In this document: positions 1-8,817 of the stretch, piece after piece
Position numbering within the stretch: position 1 is the first letter of the stretch
Layout of the letters: each line of letters begins with the position of its first letter
NCBI RefSeq assembly: GCF_006337125.1
Contig: NZ_CP040887.1
Coordinates: 3,224,001-3,288,000, forward strand
DNA length: 64,000 bases
Direction of reading: 5' to 3'
DNA from: Serinicoccus chungangensis
GTDB lineage: Bacteria; Actinomycetota; Actinomycetes; Actinomycetales; Dermatophilaceae
Notes under the pieces: model-generated
The model's database searches: none
The model's input: only the letters and a program-made list of their open reading frames with translations
What the model was told of the DNA's origin: nothing
Translations under genes and position numbers: made by a program

Positions 1-286
1 CGGGTCGCTCGAGCCCGGTGACGAGGACCCCCGACCAGCAGCCGAAGCTGTCCGGCCCCTCGCTCTGGGGGGTGAAGGCGACCGGGTGCTCGCGCCACCG
101 GAGCAGGTCGCTGCTGCTGGCGTGCCCCCAGGCGATCTGCCGGTGCCACGGGCCCTGCGGGTTGTGCTGGAAGAAGACGTGCCAGCGCCCCTGGTGGAAG
201 ACCATGCCGTTGGGGTCGTTGAGCCAGCCTCGGGCCGGGCGCAGGTGGTAGGCCGTGGGCGCTCCCCCGGTCGTGGACAGGCTCAT
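1..286 (-). CDS. GH32 family glycoside hydrolase (sucrose/fructan hydrolase), N-terminal part
   Basis: This gene runs off the left edge; only its first 95 codons are visible. The translation begins [20 protein letters not shown] and continues with WLNDPNG, the GH32 signature that carries the nucleophile aspartate (here about residue 24). [11 protein letters not shown] and [12 protein letters not shown], both typical of the first blades of the GH32 five-bladed propeller, follow. The family hydrolyses terminal beta-fructosides (sucrose, levan, inulin or sucrose 6-phosphate). No signal peptide is seen, so a cytoplasmic enzyme is likely. The ATG is preceded by GGAGC. Substrate cannot be fixed from this fragment. 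Confidence 0.9.
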   Translation of the reverse strand, partial: MSLSTTGGAPTAYHLRPARGWLNDPNGMVFHQGRWHVFFQHNPQGPWHRQIAWGHASSSDLLRWREHPVAFTPQSEGPDSFGCWSGVLVTGLERP

Positions 287-392
287 CGGTGCTCCTCGCT
301 CAGGCACGGTCCGCGGGCGACCTGCCGCGACGTCCCGCCCACTGTGCGAGAGGCCGCGGAGGGTGTCAACCCGCACCTGAGAGGCTGGTCCC

Positions 393-1544
393 ATGGCCTC
401 GCCCTTCGACCTCACGCTCGAGCAGATGCGCACCCACCGCAGCGCCAAGTGGAGCCGCGTCCCCGACGACGTGCTCCCCGCCTGGACCGCCGAGATGGAC
501 GTCCGCACCGCACCCGCGATCAGCGCCGCGCTGCACACCGCGGTCGAGCGCAGCGACCTCGGGTATGCCGGGGACCCCACCCCGGTGGTCGACGCCTTCG
601 CCGGTTTCGCCCGGGACGTCTGGGGCTGGGAGACCCAGGGGACGCCGGGGCGGGTGCGCCTGTTCGCCGATGTCGGCCAGGCCGCCAAGGAGACCCTGCG
701 GGCCCTCACCTCCCCCGGCGACGCGGTCGTCCTCAACCCGCCGGTCTACCTCTCGTTCTACCCCTGGCTGCGCGAGCTGGGCCTGGAGGCGCTCGAGGTC
801 CCGATGCTCGACGTGGCCGACGGCGGCCGGCTGGACCTGGAGGCCATGGGCCGCGCGCTCGCCGACGGCGCCCGGGTCGTGCTCCTGTGCAGCCCGCACA
901 ACCCGCTGGGCTACGTCTACCCGCGTGCGGAGCTCGCCGCGCTCGCCGACCTCGCGGCGCAGCACGACGCGGTCGTCGTCGCCGACGAGATCCACGCCCC
1001 GCTCGTGCACCCCTCCAGCCCGCAGCCCTTCGTGCCCTTCCTCACCGTGAGCGAGGCGGCCCGCCGGGTGGGCATCGCGCTGCACTCGCCGTCCAAGGCC
1101 TGGAACACGGCCGGGCTGAAGCTGGCGCTCGGGGTCACCGCCGTCGAGGGCCGGTGGCCCCGGCGCCAGCCCGAGACCGACTGGGCGCCGAGCATCCTGG
1201 GCCAGTACGCCGCCGTCGCCGCCTACACGGAGGGGCGCGACTGGCTGGACGCCGCCGTCGCCGAGATCGAGGCGCGCACCCACGCCCTGCCCGCCCTCCT
1301 CGCCGAGCACCTGCCGGGCGTGCGGTTCACCCCCGGCCACGCGTCCTACCTCGCCTGGCTGGACTGCCGCGACCTCGGCCTCGGGGACGACCCGGCCCAG
1401 ACCTTCCTCGAGCGCGGGCGGGTGCTGCTCTCGCCCGGGCCGGCCTTCGGTGCCGGCGGCGCCGGCTTCGCCCGGCTCAACATCGGCACCAGCGAGGAGC
1501 TCGTCCACGAGGCCGTCCGCCGCATGGCCTCCGCCCTCCCCTGA
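393..1544 (+). CDS. MalY/PatB-type PLP-dependent aminotransferase / cystathionine beta-lyase
   Basis: A 383-residue fold-type I PLP enzyme of about full family length. The start of the domain ([19 protein letters not shown]) matches the conserved AMDF-like entry of PatB/MalY proteins. [14 protein letters not shown] is the N-P-G region, [12 protein letters not shown] holds the aspartate that pairs with the pyridine nitrogen, and [12 protein letters not shown] contains the Schiff-base lysine. Family members act as C-S beta-lyases (cystathionine to homocysteine, pyruvate and ammonia) or as aminotransferases, and the sequence alone does not separate these roles. It stands alone, divergent from the GH32 gene and convergent with the protease gene downstream. 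Confidence 0.88.
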   Translation: MASPFDLTLEQMRTHRSAKWSRVPDDVLPAWTAEMDVRTAPAISAALHTAVERSDLGYAGDPTPVVDAFAGFARDVWGWETQGTPGRVRLFADVGQAAKETLRALTSPGDAVVLNPPVYLSFYPWLRELGLEALEVPMLDVADGGRLDLEAMGRALADGARVVLLCSPHNPLGYVYPRAELAALADLAAQHDAVVVADEIHAPLVHPSSPQPFVPFLTVSEAARRVGIALHSPSKAWNTAGLKLALGVTAVEGRWPRRQPETDWAPSILGQYAAVAAYTEGRDWLDAAVAEIEARTHALPALLAEHLPGVRFTPGHASYLAWLDCRDLGLGDDPAQTFLERGRVLLSPGPAFGAGGAGFARLNIGTSEELVHEAVRRMASALP

Positions 1545-1588
1545 CGCAGCACACGCCCTGCCCGACCCGACCCGTCCTCCCCCCCTTC

Positions 1589-1764
1589 CTGCACCGGACG
1601 CGCGCTCCGGCCGCACCGGACGCGCCGTCAGACCACACCAGACTCGTGCTCCGGCCGCACCGGACGCACCGTCAGGCCACACCAGACGCGTGCTCCGGCC
1701 GCACCGGACGCACCGTCAGACCACACCAGACGCGTGCTCCGGCCGCACCGGACGCGTGATCGAC
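1589..1764. repeat. 22-bp-period tandem array, about eight units
   Basis: An 11-base core (CCGCACCGGAC) recurs at 1589, 1611, 1633, 1655, 1677, 1699, 1721 and 1743, exactly 22 bases apart. Alternate units carry the variant CCACACCAGAC, so the array can also be read as a 44-bp repeat. Within most units CCGGA and TCCGG flank seven bases, so each can fold as a small hairpin. It fills the gap between two convergent genes. A related array in the opposite orientation lies at 28987-29096. A role as terminator, protein-binding iterons or REP-like element is possible; none is proven. Confidence 0.85.
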
Positions 1765-1778
1765 GGCCGCGGGCCCGC

Positions 1779-2705
1779 TCAGCCGCAGTCGATCGCCCCC
1801 AGCCTGGCCAGCCCCTCCAGGTCACCCGCCCCGAAGCCGGTCTGGCCGATGTTGACCGCCGCCATGAGCTCGCCCGGGTCGTCCACGTGGTCCAGGCCCA
1901 GGACGTGGCCCAGCTCGTGGTCGAGCACCAGCGCGGTCTCCGTCGCGCCGCCGAGATCCTCCCGGTCCAGGACGACCGCGCCGCTGACGAGGGACTTGCG
2001 GCCCGAGACCCCCTCGGTCACGACGACGGGGCCACCGAGGCCGGCCGTGCGCCCGGTGAGCGCCGGCACCTGGGCCGCGGTCGACCAGGTGATGAGCACC
2101 GGGTCGCGGGGGGACCGCGGCTGGTCGAAGGTGTCCTCGCTCTCCCCCACGAGCTCGAGCAGCAGCCCGGTGGCGGCGGAGACGCGGGCCAGGGACCCCT
2201 CCACGACCTCCTCGTAGCCCCGGGGCGCGCCGTCCGGGTTGACGGCGACCTCCACCGACCGGCAGGGCGAGAAGCCGACCGGGTCCTCGGACGCGGTCTG
2301 GGTGTAGAGGAAGGCGTGCTCACCGGTCTGCGACACCGTCACCTCGGGGAGCAGCCGCGAGCCCTCCTCGCCCAGCCCCCCGAGCGGCCCGCCACCCAGC
2401 GGGGTGGCCTCCTGCACCACGGCACCGACCTCGTCGGCCCACGCCACGGGCTCGTCGGCACCGCCTCCGGTCACCAGGTCGCCCACCCGGCCGAGCAGCG
2501 CCGAGGACTGCGCGGGGAAGGCCACGGCGGCGGCGACCCCGACCAGCACGACCAGCCAGCCCCCACCATGGCGTCGTCGCCGTCGACGCGGGGGCGGGGA
2601 GGACGGGATGACGCCCAGGCCGTAGATCTCGTCCCACCGGTCGAGCTCGGCCAGGCGCCGCTCCATCCCCCGCGCCCGACGGCGCCGCGCCATCGGCTCG
2701 AACAT
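1779..2705 (-). CDS. Membrane-anchored matrixin-like zinc metalloprotease
   Basis: The C-terminal third carries HELGHVLGLDH, the HExxHxxGxxH zinc motif of metzincins, followed by GELMAAVN in the place of the Met-turn region. The N terminus is an arginine-rich cytoplasmic stretch (MARRRRARGM, then PPRRRRRRHGG), followed by one hydrophobic segment (WLVVLVGVAAAVAF). The catalytic domain should therefore face the outside. I chose the ATG at 2705 because a CAGGAT -10-like hexamer lies six bases upstream, as in many neighbours; an in-frame ATG at 2723 lacks this. A paralogue with the same layout but a shorter tail is at 14330-15040. The substrate is unknown. Confidence 0.8.
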   Translation of the reverse strand: MFEPMARRRRARGMERRLAELDRWDEIYGLGVIPSSPPPRRRRRRHGGGWLVVLVGVAAAVAFPAQSSALLGRVGDLVTGGGADEPVAWADEVGAVVQEATPLGGGPLGGLGEEGSRLLPEVTVSQTGEHAFLYTQTASEDPVGFSPCRSVEVAVNPDGAPRGYEEVVEGSLARVSAATGLLLELVGESEDTFDQPRSPRDPVLITWSTAAQVPALTGRTAGLGGPVVVTEGVSGRKSLVSGAVVLDREDLGGATETALVLDHELGHVLGLDHVDDPGELMAAVNIGQTGFGAGDLEGLARLGAIDCG

Positions 2706-2756
2706 GGGCACATCCTGCCGCACGTCGGTCCCGGCCGCCTCCAGGTATGCCGTCCC

Positions 2757-4022
2757 TCACGCCTCGCGCGGCGGCGTCACCTTGCTGCGGGCGTAGCGGA
2801 AGGGCTCGCGCGGGGGCCGGGTGAGCAGGTCGGCGGTGAAACGGCTGCGGGCCAGCAGGACGAGCAGGCCGGCGACGGCGAAGCAGGCAGCCGCCACCGC
2901 CCAGGTCAGCGGGAAGCCCGCCGCCTGCGAGAGGCCACCGAGCAGCGCCGGCCCCAGCGCACCGCCCGCGAAGGCGCCCGCCTGGACCGCGCCCGAGGCC
3001 TGCGCCGGGTTGTCCCGACCCAGGCGCGCCACGGCATACAGCAGCAGACCGGGCCAGGACCACCCGATGCTGAAGGCCAGCAGACCGAAGACCCACACCG
3101 CCCAGGGCTCGGCCACCACCAGCCCGGCGCAGGCCAGCGCCCCGACCCCCATCTGGGTGGCGACGACCGGCAGGTTGGCCCCGTGGCGGTGGTCCGCCCG
3201 CCACCCGGAGAAGACCCGGACCGCGATCGAGCCCCCCGACCCCAGGGCCATGAGCACCCCGGTCTGGGAAGGGCTGAGCCCCACCTCGAAGCCCCACGAG
3301 GCGGCGAACGCCCCGACGAAGTTGGCGGCCGCGCTGGCGAAGGTGATGGCCAGCGCCGCGAGCACGAGCGGGAGCGTCGGTGGCGACTCGAGCAGCTCCG
3401 GCAGGGACACCGGGGCGCCGGCCCCGCGCCGCCCCCGCCGGCGCTCCCGGACGAGCACGGCCACGGCCCCGCCCACGACCACCGTCCCCAGGACGGCGGT
3501 GATGAGGAAGGTGGAGCGCCACCCCCACAGCGCCCCGGTCGTCGGCACCGCCAGCCCGCCGAGCATGATCGCGAGCGGCACCGCCGACTGCTTCACCCCG
3601 AAGCCCAGCCCCCGCCGCCCCGGCGGCAGCGTGCGCGCCATGAGCAGGTTGGCGGTCGCCTGCGAGGCCGCGTTGCCCAGGCCGAGGACGACCATGACGA
3701 GCATGAGCGTCCACCAGCCGCGGGCCAGCACCGTCATGGCCACCCCGCCGCCGGCCACGAGCACGCCGGCGGCGAGCAGCAGCCGACCCCGGCCCAGCCG
3801 GTCCACGACCCCGGAGGTCGACAGCGTGGCCACCGCCGCGGTCGCGAAGAAGACGCTGACGGCCACCCCGAAGGCGCCCAGCCCCAGCCCGAGGTCCTCG
3901 CGGATCCGGACGGCCTGGGCACCCAGGAGGAAGGGAGGGATGGCGCCCAGCGTGGTGATCGCCGAGGCGAGCACCATGACCAGGGCGGAGCGACCGCGAC
4001 GAGGGGCTGCTGGCCTGACCAC
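2757..4022 (-). CDS. MFS transporter
   Basis: About 421 residues with roughly twelve hydrophobic helices, the usual size for a major facilitator carrier. The loop between helices 2 and 3 reads VVDRLGRGRLLL, the MFS motif-A region (G-x-L-x-D-R-x-G-R type). FGVKQSAVPLAIMLGG and the helix-4 stretch GLGNAASQATANLLMA fit drug/anion-type MFS proteins. It likely exports or imports a small molecule with protons, but the substrate cannot be read from sequence. The start is uncertain: a GTG at 4022 gives a short basic N terminus, and the next candidate is the ATG in LVMVLASAIT about 16 codons in. Same strand as the DASS carrier, which ends 57 bases upstream. Confidence 0.8.
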   Translation of the reverse strand: MVRPAAPRRGRSALVMVLASAITTLGAIPPFLLGAQAVRIREDLGLGLGAFGVAVSVFFATAAVATLSTSGVVDRLGRGRLLLAAGVLVAGGGVAMTVLARGWWTLMLVMVVLGLGNAASQATANLLMARTLPPGRRGLGFGVKQSAVPLAIMLGGLAVPTTGALWGWRSTFLITAVLGTVVVGGAVAVLVRERRRGRRGAGAPVSLPELLESPPTLPLVLAALAITFASAAANFVGAFAASWGFEVGLSPSQTGVLMALGSGGSIAVRVFSGWRADHRHGANLPVVATQMGVGALACAGLVVAEPWAVWVFGLLAFSIGWSWPGLLLYAVARLGRDNPAQASGAVQAGAFAGGALGPALLGGLSQAAGFPLTWAVAAACFAVAGLLVLLARSRFTADLLTRPPREPFRYARSKVTPPREA

Positions 4023-4078
4023 GCGGGCGCGTCGCCCCCTCTCTGCCGTCGTGCGGTATGCCGCCCGCCGGCTCCCTC

Positions 4079-5698
4079 CTAGAGCACCAGCCCCAGGGCG
4101 AAGGGTCCGATCAGCACCGTGAAGAGGGTGATGAGGACCACGCCGACGACGTTGAGGACGATTCCACCACGCGCCATCTCCTGGATCTTCACCGCCCCCG
4201 TGCCGAAGACGATCGCGTTGGGCGGCGTGCCGACCGGGAGCATGAAGGCGCAGGTCGCGGCCAGCGCGGCCGGGATGAGCAACGTCATCGGGTCCACGCC
4301 GATGCCGACGGCGACCCCGCCGAGCACCGGGATGAAGGTCGCGGCCGTGGCGGTGTTGCTGGTCACCTCGGTGAGGAACAGCACGATGGTCACGACGGCG
4401 GCGAGCAGCAGCACGATCGGCAGCGCCCCGAGCCCGGTCACCTGGGTGCCGAACCACTCGTCGAGCCCGGTGCCGGCCACCGCGGCGGCCAGGCTGAGGC
4501 CACCGCCGAAGAGCAGCAGCACGCCCCAGGGCAGGCCCTCCTCCGCGTCGTCCCACTCCAGCGTCATCCGGCCCTCGCGGTCACCGGGGACGAGGAAGAG
4601 GACCAGCCCGGCGCCGATGGCGATGGCGGTGTCGTCGAGCTCGCCCAGCCAGGCGGCGGACTCCGCCAGGGCGGGGATGTTGACCAGCAGACCGGGGACG
4701 ATCCACAGGAAGGCCGCACCGCAGAAGACGGTGAGCACGACCTTCTCGCCCTGGCTCATCGGCCCGAGCTGGTCGATCTCGTGGTCGATGAGCTCGCGCC
4801 CGCCGGGGATCTCCTCCAGCTTGAAGCGGAACATGAGGCGGGTGATGAGCAGCCAGGCGAGGGCGATGAAGACCACGACGATCGGCACGCCCAGCAGCAT
4901 CCAGGCGAGGAAGCCGACCTCCTGGTCGAGCTCGTCGGCGAGGTAGCCGGCGACGATGGCGTTGGGCGGGCTGCCGAGCAGCGTGCCCAACCCGCCGATG
5001 GAGGCGGACCAGGCGATGGAGAGCACGAGCGCGACCCCGAAGAGCCGGACGTCCGGGTCGTTGACGACGTCGCTCACCGCGCGGCCCGCACGCACCTCAT
5101 CGGCCACGTCACCGTCGGCCATGTCCGCCGAGGAGGAGGCCGCCTGGCGGCTGTTCTCCACGACGAGGGCGAGCACCGAGATGCCGATGGGCAGCATCAT
5201 CAGGGTGGTCGCGGTGTTGGAGACCCACATCGACAGGAAGGCCGTCGAGATCATCATCCCGAGGATGATCCGCCGCGGGTGGGTGCCGACCCGGCGCAGC
5301 GTCAGGAGCGCGATGCGCCGGTGCAGGTTCCACTTCTGCATGGCGATGGCGATGAGGAAGCCACCGAGGAAGAGGAAGACGATGGAGTTGGCGTAGGGAG
5401 CCGTCGCGTCCGCGACCCCGAGGCCGGTGAGCGGCGGGATGAGCACGATCGGCAGCAGCGAGGTCGCCGCCAGCGGGATCGCCTCGGTCATCCACCAGAC
5501 GGCCATGAGCACCGCGATCGCCGCCACGAAGCGGGCGTCCCCGGACATCTCCGCCCCCCCGAGCAGCAGGTAGACCAGCGCGGCCAGACCGATGCCCCCG
5601 AGCCGGAACGCCCACGTCCGACCGGCCGGCCGGGGTGGCTCGCGGTCGCTCGGCTCGTAGTCGTACTCGCCCTGCTCCCGCACGATCTCGCTGCTCAT
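4079..5698 (-). CDS. DASS/SLC13-family sodium:anion (dicarboxylate) symporter
   Basis: A 539-residue membrane protein of the divalent anion:sodium symporter family. Both SNT signatures are visible: SNTATTLMMLPIGISVLALV in the first half and TSNTATAATFIPVLGG in the second, each followed by proline-rich loops (the second ends LPVGTPPNAIVFG). These form the two sodium/substrate sites. MTEAIPLAATSLLPIVLIP is the conserved early segment. Typical substrates are succinate, malate, citrate or sulfate. The ATG at 5698 is preceded by GAGAGGGG, a better start than the upstream in-frame ATG at 5716. Confidence 0.9.
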   Translation of the reverse strand: MSSEIVREQGEYDYEPSDREPPRPAGRTWAFRLGGIGLAALVYLLLGGAEMSGDARFVAAIAVLMAVWWMTEAIPLAATSLLPIVLIPPLTGLGVADATAPYANSIVFLFLGGFLIAIAMQKWNLHRRIALLTLRRVGTHPRRIILGMMISTAFLSMWVSNTATTLMMLPIGISVLALVVENSRQAASSSADMADGDVADEVRAGRAVSDVVNDPDVRLFGVALVLSIAWSASIGGLGTLLGSPPNAIVAGYLADELDQEVGFLAWMLLGVPIVVVFIALAWLLITRLMFRFKLEEIPGGRELIDHEIDQLGPMSQGEKVVLTVFCGAAFLWIVPGLLVNIPALAESAAWLGELDDTAIAIGAGLVLFLVPGDREGRMTLEWDDAEEGLPWGVLLLFGGGLSLAAAVAGTGLDEWFGTQVTGLGALPIVLLLAAVVTIVLFLTEVTSNTATAATFIPVLGGVAVGIGVDPMTLLIPAALAATCAFMLPVGTPPNAIVFGTGAVKIQEMARGGIVLNVVGVVLITLFTVLIGPFALGLVL

Positions 5699-5797
5699 CC
5701 GTCCAGCCCCTCTCACGCCGATGTGACCGGGCTCAACCTAACGCACGGCCGGTCCTGGTCGACGCACGTTGACGCAGGGAGAAGGTCGGAGTCGTCA

Positions 5798-5803
5798 TAT
5801 TCT
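5798..5803 (+). promoter_or_regulatory. -10 box of a leaderless promoter
   Basis: TATTCT lies six bases before the ATG at 5810, which would place transcription start at or next to the A of the start codon. Confidence 0.6.
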
Positions 5804-5809
5804 GGACGT

Positions 5810-6844
5810 ATGAGTCGCCCCCACCTGTGGATCCGCGCCGAGGCCCGCCCGGGCGAGCAGCGCGTGCCGATCGTCCCCGCCGACGCCGCCCGCCTGGTGG
5901 CCGACGGGTATGTCGTGACGGTCGAGGAGTCGCCGAGCCGGGTCGTCGACCTGGAGGACTACGTCGAGGCCGGGTGCTCGGTGGCGCCCTACGGATCGTG
6001 GATCGACGCCCCCGAGGGCGCGGTCGTCGTGGGCATCAAGGAGCTGCCGGAGGACCCGGCCGACCTGGCGCACACCCACGTGTTCTTCGCCCACGCCTAC
6101 AAGGGGCAGGAGGGTGCCGACGTCACGCTGGACCGCTTCCGGCGCGGCGGCGGCGAGCTGCTGGACGTGGAGTACCTCACGCTCGACGGCCGGCGGGTCG
6201 TCGCCTTCGGCTTCTGGGCGGGGTATGTCGGCGCCGCCCTCTCCGTGCTGCGGCACCGTGGTCTGCTGGACGGCGGGGTGGCCCCCATGGCGCGGGAGGA
6301 CCTGGACGCCCAACTGCGCGGCAGCGCCGAGGGCCGCGAGCCCGAGCGGGCGCTGGTCATCGGCGCCCGCGGGCGCTCCGGCCGCGGGGCGGTCGAGGCG
6401 CTCGAGCTGGCCGGGTGCGCGGTCACGCGGTGGGACCGCGTCGACACCGTGGAGCTGGACAAGGCGGCCCTGCTCGACCACGACATCCTCGTCAACTGCG
6501 TGGTGAGCAACACCCCGCGGGAGCCGTTCGTGGCCCCGGCCGACGTCCCCGCGCCGCGTCGGCTGCGCACCATCGGCGACGTGACCTGCGACGTCACCTC
6601 GGACAACAACCTGCTGCCGGTCAACACCGCCATCACCTCGTGGGCCGAGCCGGTGCGCGACGTGGGCACGGCGCAGAACCCGCTCGACGTCATCGCCATC
6701 GACAACCTGCCCTCGCTGCTGCCGCTGGAGTCCTCGATCAGCTTCTCCGCCGAGCTCACCCCGCTGCTGGAGGACCTCGCCGAGCGGCGCGGCCCCTGGG
6801 CCGCGAGCCTGGAGTGGTTCCGCCGGCACGTGCCGCTGGGCTGA
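5810..6844 (+). CDS. Saccharopine dehydrogenase (NAD+, L-lysine-forming)-like protein
   Basis: 344 residues, related to the alanine dehydrogenase/transhydrogenase superfamily in its LYS1-like branch. The N terminus (LWIRAEARPGEQRVPIVPAD) matches the conserved substrate-binding entry. GIKELPEDPADLAHTHVFFA and FGFWAGYVGAALSVL are characteristic of the family. LVIGARGRSGRGAVEAL is the Rossmann glycine motif for NAD. Fungal homologues make lysine from saccharopine; bacterial ones are thought to act in lysine breakdown or in related opine chemistry, so the reaction here is inferred. No second saccharopine-pathway gene is adjacent. The ATG is leaderless. Confidence 0.82.
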   Translation: MSRPHLWIRAEARPGEQRVPIVPADAARLVADGYVVTVEESPSRVVDLEDYVEAGCSVAPYGSWIDAPEGAVVVGIKELPEDPADLAHTHVFFAHAYKGQEGADVTLDRFRRGGGELLDVEYLTLDGRRVVAFGFWAGYVGAALSVLRHRGLLDGGVAPMAREDLDAQLRGSAEGREPERALVIGARGRSGRGAVEALELAGCAVTRWDRVDTVELDKAALLDHDILVNCVVSNTPREPFVAPADVPAPRRLRTIGDVTCDVTSDNNLLPVNTAITSWAEPVRDVGTAQNPLDVIAIDNLPSLLPLESSISFSAELTPLLEDLAERRGPWAASLEWFRRHVPLG

Positions 6845-6908
6845 CCCCCGCCCGGCGCCACCCCTGACGGCGACGGACGCCGCGAAGGCGGGTGCGGCGC
6901 TCCGGGGC

Positions 6909-7472
6909 TCAGCGCTTCTGGGTCCAGCGCCAACCGCGCGGCGGCCTGGACCCGTCGTCCGGGGGCATCGTCCGGACACGCACGTCCCCGAGCAGGCTCG
7001 TGGCGTTGACCCGCACGCACGCCCCCGTCTCGGGGACCCCGTCGGCGGCGGGGTCGACGTCGTGGCGCAGGTCCCCCAGGAGGGTGAACCCCTGCAGCTC
7101 CACCCGGGTCCCCGCCGGCACGACGAGCTTGACGTCGCCCAGCCCGGTGTAGGTCGAGATCTCCAGGGTCTCCCCGGGCCGGAGCACCTCGCGCAGGTCC
7201 AGCCTGACGTCGCCGAGGAACATCAGGAGCGTCGTCCGCTCGGCGACCTGCCAGGAGCCGGTGCGGGTGATGTCGCCCATGAGCGTGCCCATCGTCTGGC
7301 TCGACTGCCGGGCCGGGACCGGGGAGCCCGCGGGCCTCGCCAGGCCGGGCGGGTCCCCCACCTCCTCGCGCGGCACCGGACGCTCCCCCGGCTGCGGGAT
7401 GGCCGGTCTCCAGTCGTGCGGGACCTCGGACGGTCCCTCGGGTGACGGACCGGGGGTGGTGGGGTTCGCCAT
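6909..7472 (-). CDS. LiaF-like C-terminal domain protein (cell-wall stress type)
   Basis: 187 residues. The first about 60 are proline-rich and unstructured. The rest is a short right-handed beta-repeat in which glycine-aspartate turns recur: LMGDITRTG, FLGDVRLDL, GLGDVKLVVP, LLGDLRHDV, LLGDVRVRT. This spacing is typical of the LiaF/YvqF C-terminal domain associated with the response to cell-wall-active antibiotics. No membrane helix is present, unlike full LiaF, so it is likely a soluble relative whose partner is unknown. A TAGGGT hexamer sits eight bases before the start with GAGG between them. Confidence 0.75.
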   Translation of the reverse strand: MANPTTPGPSPEGPSEVPHDWRPAIPQPGERPVPREEVGDPPGLARPAGSPVPARQSSQTMGTLMGDITRTGSWQVAERTTLLMFLGDVRLDLREVLRPGETLEISTYTGLGDVKLVVPAGTRVELQGFTLLGDLRHDVDPAADGVPETGACVRVNATSLLGDVRVRTMPPDDGSRPPRGWRWTQKR

Positions 7473-7549
7473 ACCTCGTCACCCTAGCCCTGGTGACGGC
7501 GCCGTGGCGGTGACACCCGTCACCTCACCCCGGCGACGCCCGGGTCGGG

Positions 7550-8785
7550 TCAGCGGAAGGCGCTGGTGCCCGTCACCGCGCGACCGACCAGGAGGGACTG
7601 GACGGTCCGGCTGCCCTCGTAGGTGTAGGTCGCCTCGAGGTCGGCGAAGTGCCGCGCGACGTGGTGGTCGAGCAGGATGCCGTTGCCGCCGAGCATGTCC
7701 CGGGCGGTCGCGACCACCTCACGGGCCGCGGTGGTCGTGTGCAGCTTGGCCATCGCCGCGTGCTCGATGGTGCAGCGGCCCTGGTCCTCGAGCTGGCTCA
7801 TCCTCGTGCACATGAGCTGCATGGAGGTGATGAGGGTGACCATCCGCGCGAGGTCGTCCTGGATGAGCTGGTTCTTGGCCAGCGGACGGCCGAACTGCTC
7901 CCGGCGCAGGGCGTAGGTCAGCGCGCCCTCGTAGGCCGCGACCGCGTGGCCGACGGCCTCCCACGCCACCGCCTGGCGCGACCGGGCCAGCACCCGGTTG
8001 GTGTCGGCGAAGGTGCGGGCCTCCGCGAGCCGGTTCTCGGCCGGGACCCGCACCCCGTCGAGGCGGATGTGGGCCTGCCACACCCCACGGTTGCTGATCT
8101 TGCCGCCGATGACCCGCGCGTCCCAGCCGTCCCGCTGCTGCGGCGACTCGACGACGAAGCCACCCACGTCGCCGTCGTCGTCCCGCGCCCAGACCACCAC
8201 GAGGTCGGCGACGGAGCCGTTGCCGATCCACCGCTTGGCCCCGTCGAGCACCCACTGGTCGCCGTCCCGCCGCGCCCGCGTCTCCATGCTCACGACGTCC
8301 GAGCCGTGCGTGGGCTCGGTGAGGGCGACGGCGCCGACCGTCTCCACCCGGGCCATCCCCGGCAGCCAGCGCTGCCGCTGCTCCTCGCTGCCCAGGAGGT
8401 GGACGGAGGTCATCGCCAACCCGGAGTGGACCGCGTTGAAGGTCGCGATGGAGCCGTCACCCCGGGCCAGCTCGGCGCACATCATGCCGTCGGCGAGAGC
8501 GGACACCCCGGCGCAGCCGTATCCCTGGATCGACGCACCGGCCACCCGGGTCGCGGCATACCCCGGCACCATCTCGGCGGGGTAGCGCGCGGCCTCCCAC
8601 CACTCCTGCGCGGCCGGCACGACCGCCTCGTCGCACCAGCGGCGCACCCCGTCGCGCAGCTCGCGCTCCTGCCCGGTGAGCAGCTCGTCGAGCTGCAGGA
8701 AGTCGGTCCCGCGCGAGAGCCCCAGGTCGGCGCCCTCCGGCACCCCTCGGTCGGACTCCGGCATCGGCTGGGGCAGGTCGCTCAT
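7550..8785 (-). CDS. Acyl-CoA dehydrogenase, glutaryl-CoA dehydrogenase-like
   Basis: 411 residues, normal length for the family. FAD-binding segments are visible (VGAVALTEPTHGSDV; GAKRWIGNGSVADLVVVWAR). The C-terminal TYEGSRTVQSLLVGRAVTG carries a glutamate in the position of the catalytic base of glutaryl-CoA dehydrogenases (about residue 390). It should oxidise an acyl-CoA thioester with electron transfer to ETF, and glutaryl-CoA to crotonyl-CoA is the best guess. The start at 8785 has TACCCT six bases upstream, consistent with leaderless transcription, and makes a compact protein; a longer open stretch extends to 8926 without supporting features. Confidence 0.87.
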   Translation of the reverse strand: MSDLPQPMPESDRGVPEGADLGLSRGTDFLQLDELLTGQERELRDGVRRWCDEAVVPAAQEWWEAARYPAEMVPGYAATRVAGASIQGYGCAGVSALADGMMCAELARGDGSIATFNAVHSGLAMTSVHLLGSEEQRQRWLPGMARVETVGAVALTEPTHGSDVVSMETRARRDGDQWVLDGAKRWIGNGSVADLVVVWARDDDGDVGGFVVESPQQRDGWDARVIGGKISNRGVWQAHIRLDGVRVPAENRLAEARTFADTNRVLARSRQAVAWEAVGHAVAAYEGALTYALRREQFGRPLAKNQLIQDDLARMVTLITSMQLMCTRMSQLEDQGRCTIEHAAMAKLHTTTAAREVVATARDMLGGNGILLDHHVARHFADLEATYTYEGSRTVQSLLVGRAVTGTSAFR

Positions 8786-8791
8786 CCTCCG

Positions 8792-8797
8792 AGGGTA
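8792..8797 (-). promoter_or_regulatory. -10 box of a leaderless promoter (acyl-CoA dehydrogenase)
   Basis: On the minus strand TACCCT ends six bases before the ATG at 8785; the hexamer overlaps one copy of the over-used octamer GGCATACC. Confidence 0.6.
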
Positions 8798-8817
8798 TGC
8801 CGCACGACCGGGGGCGC

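Noticed and set aside
1589..1764. Possible CRISPR array
   Set aside because: Units are contiguous with a 22-bp period and no unique spacers, and no cas genes are present.
1734..4082. Long plus-strand open stretches opposite the protease and MFS genes
   Set aside because: They are antisense shadows caused by very high GC3. Their products are low-complexity Arg/Pro/Gly strings, while the minus strand encodes recognisable domains.
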